This document shows, piece after piece, positions 41,343 to 42,209 of a stretch of DNA of 42,209 bases (position 1 is its first letter; every line of letters begins with the position of its first letter). The stretch spans positions 1 to 42,209 of the forward strand of contig CAKUFS010000020.1 in assembly GCA_934648845.1 (NCBI GenBank), given 5' to 3'. Below the pieces are notes generated by a model, which did not search any database, was not told where the DNA came from, and worked only from the letters and a program-made list of their open reading frames with translations. The translations under genes were made by a program, and so were the position numbers. The DNA comes from an uncultured Eggerthellaceae bacterium. GTDB lineage: Bacteria > Actinomycetota > Coriobacteriia > Coriobacteriales > Eggerthellaceae.

Positions 41343-42209
41343 TTATTTAGAAGCTTTAGCCATAAGACCGAAATCTGCAACGCTCGAGAAGACAGAGACG
41401 AAACGATTCAGCAACTTCAGGCGGTTCGCGCGCAAATCAAGGTTTTCGTCCATAACCATGATGTCTTCGAAGAACGCATCAATGGGTTTGCGCAATGCTG
41501 CGAGCTGTTGCAGCGCCTGAGCGTAATCATCGCGAGCCAATGCTTCATTCACGCTTTGCTCCGCTTCAGAAATAGCAGCGTTCAAGGTGCGCTCGGTGTC
41601 TCCCAGCAAACTATCATCAACCGCGCTGCCAAGCTCGGCATCGCGCAGATTGTTCGCACGCGCGAATGCAATAGCAAGATCGTCGAATGTATCGGCGGCT
41701 TCCTTGCGAGCGGTCTCAAGCGCGCGGACGCGGGCAATCAGAACAGCCGGCTCGCACACACCCGTCGCCAAAACAGCATCGATAGCATCGGGGCTCGCAC
41801 CGCCATCCTTCAAGCTTACTTTCGTACGCGTCACAAAGAACTCGATAATCTGAGCACGCACTTCAGCCTTATCAAACGCAATACCCTGCTTCTGATAAGA
41901 ATCCAAAGCAAAATCAATAGCATTGGCCAGCGAGACATTCAAACCCGCCTGCAGCATGGCAATGATGCCAATAGATTGGCGGCGCAGCGCGAAGGGGTCA
42001 GAAGAGCCTGTGGGACCCTGGCCAACCGCAAACAAGCCGCAAATCGTATCAAGCTTGTCACCAGCAGCAACGCACATGCCCACTACGGATTCAGGCAGCT
42101 CATCACCAGCAAAACGCGGGCGATATTGATCGGCGATTGCCTGGGCAACCTGGTCGGTCTCCCCTGCAGCTTTCGCGTAGTAGGAACCCATGATGCCTTG
42201 CACGCTGGT
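41343..42209 (-). CDS. glyS: Glycyl-tRNA synthetase beta subunit, 3' part
   Basis: The last 288 codons of the beta subunit of the alpha2-beta2 bacterial glycyl-tRNA synthetase; the frame is open to the right edge, so the start lies outside. The block QGIMGSYYA, followed by ADQYRPRFAGDELPES, AAGDKLDTICGLFAVGQGPTGSSDPFALRR and the C-terminal VMDENLDLRANRLKLLNRF, is typical. The C-terminal anticodon-binding-like region is intact. It supplies the charging partner for the three tRNA-Gly genes at the left end of the window. Confidence 0.96.
   Translation of the reverse strand, partial: TSVQGIMGSYYAKAAGETDQVAQAIADQYRPRFAGDELPESVVGMCVAAGDKLDTICGLFAVGQGPTGSSDPFALRRQSIGIIAMLQAGLNVSLANAIDFALDSYQKQGIAFDKAEVRAQIIEFFVTRTKVSLKDGGASPDAIDAVLATGVCEPAVLIARVRALETARKEAADTFDDLAIAFARANNLRDAELGSAVDDSLLGDTERTLNAAISEAEQSVNEALARDDYAQALQQLAALRKPIDAFFEDIMVMDENLDLRANRLKLLNRFVSVFSSVADFGLMAKASK

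Overview
The window looks like a core-chromosome segment of an anaerobic actinobacterium of the class Coriobacteriia, most likely family Eggerthellaceae. This is inferred from four things: the uvrC-rapZ-yvcK-whiA cluster followed by gap-pgk-tpiA-gpmI-secG; a LuxR-type regulator fused to a twelve-helix membrane domain; a 2-oxoacid:ferredoxin oxidoreductase operon flanked by AMP-forming acyl-CoA synthetases and XRE-cupin regulators; and genome-wide style features such as GTG/TTG starts. Base composition is moderate, which would fit a lower-GC member such as Cryptobacterium, but the species is not proven. Almost every gene lies on the minus strand; the exceptions are tRNA-Val, gdhA and rnhA.

Layout: 1-1240 carries tRNA genes (three tRNA-Gly(GCC), one tRNA-Cys, one tRNA-Val, one tRNA-Leu) with clear promoters and terminators. 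1257-6286 is the glycolytic run secG-gpmI-tpiA-pgk-gap (transcribed right to left), with a terminator after gap and a private promoter for secG. 6416-11674 is uvrC-rapZ-yvcK-whiA, a tightly overlapping operon. 11675-11952 is a divergent regulatory region with a striking inverted repeat in front of gdhA. gdhA (plus) and uvrA (minus) converge on a shared bidirectional terminator. 16570-23397 reads rplS, rnhB, yraN, comM, dprA, trmFO, xerC: translation, DNA uptake/processing, tRNA modification and recombination. An array of helically phased repeats lies in front of yraN-comM-dprA.

23588-31911 is the most distinctive part: XRE-cupin 2, acyl-CoA synthetase 2, a MinD/ParA-like P-loop ATPase of unknown role, ferredoxin, VorB/KorA-type alpha, beta and gamma subunits, XRE-cupin 1, acyl-CoA synthetase 1. 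It would oxidise 2-oxoacids from amino acids to acyl-CoA with ferredoxin reduction, and interconvert acyl-CoA and free acid. With gdhA nearby, this suits an amino-acid-fermenting, largely asaccharolytic life style (inference).

32184-42209 holds def-fmt-rsmB (formyl-methionine cycle and 16S rRNA methylation), dnaG, rnhA (plus), dgt, the membrane LuxR regulator, tatA and the 3' end of glyS, which runs off the right edge. No phage, insertion sequence, CRISPR array or defence island was recognised. The best candidates for something new are the regulatory DNA elements and the ATPase/regulator content of the oxidoreductase operon.
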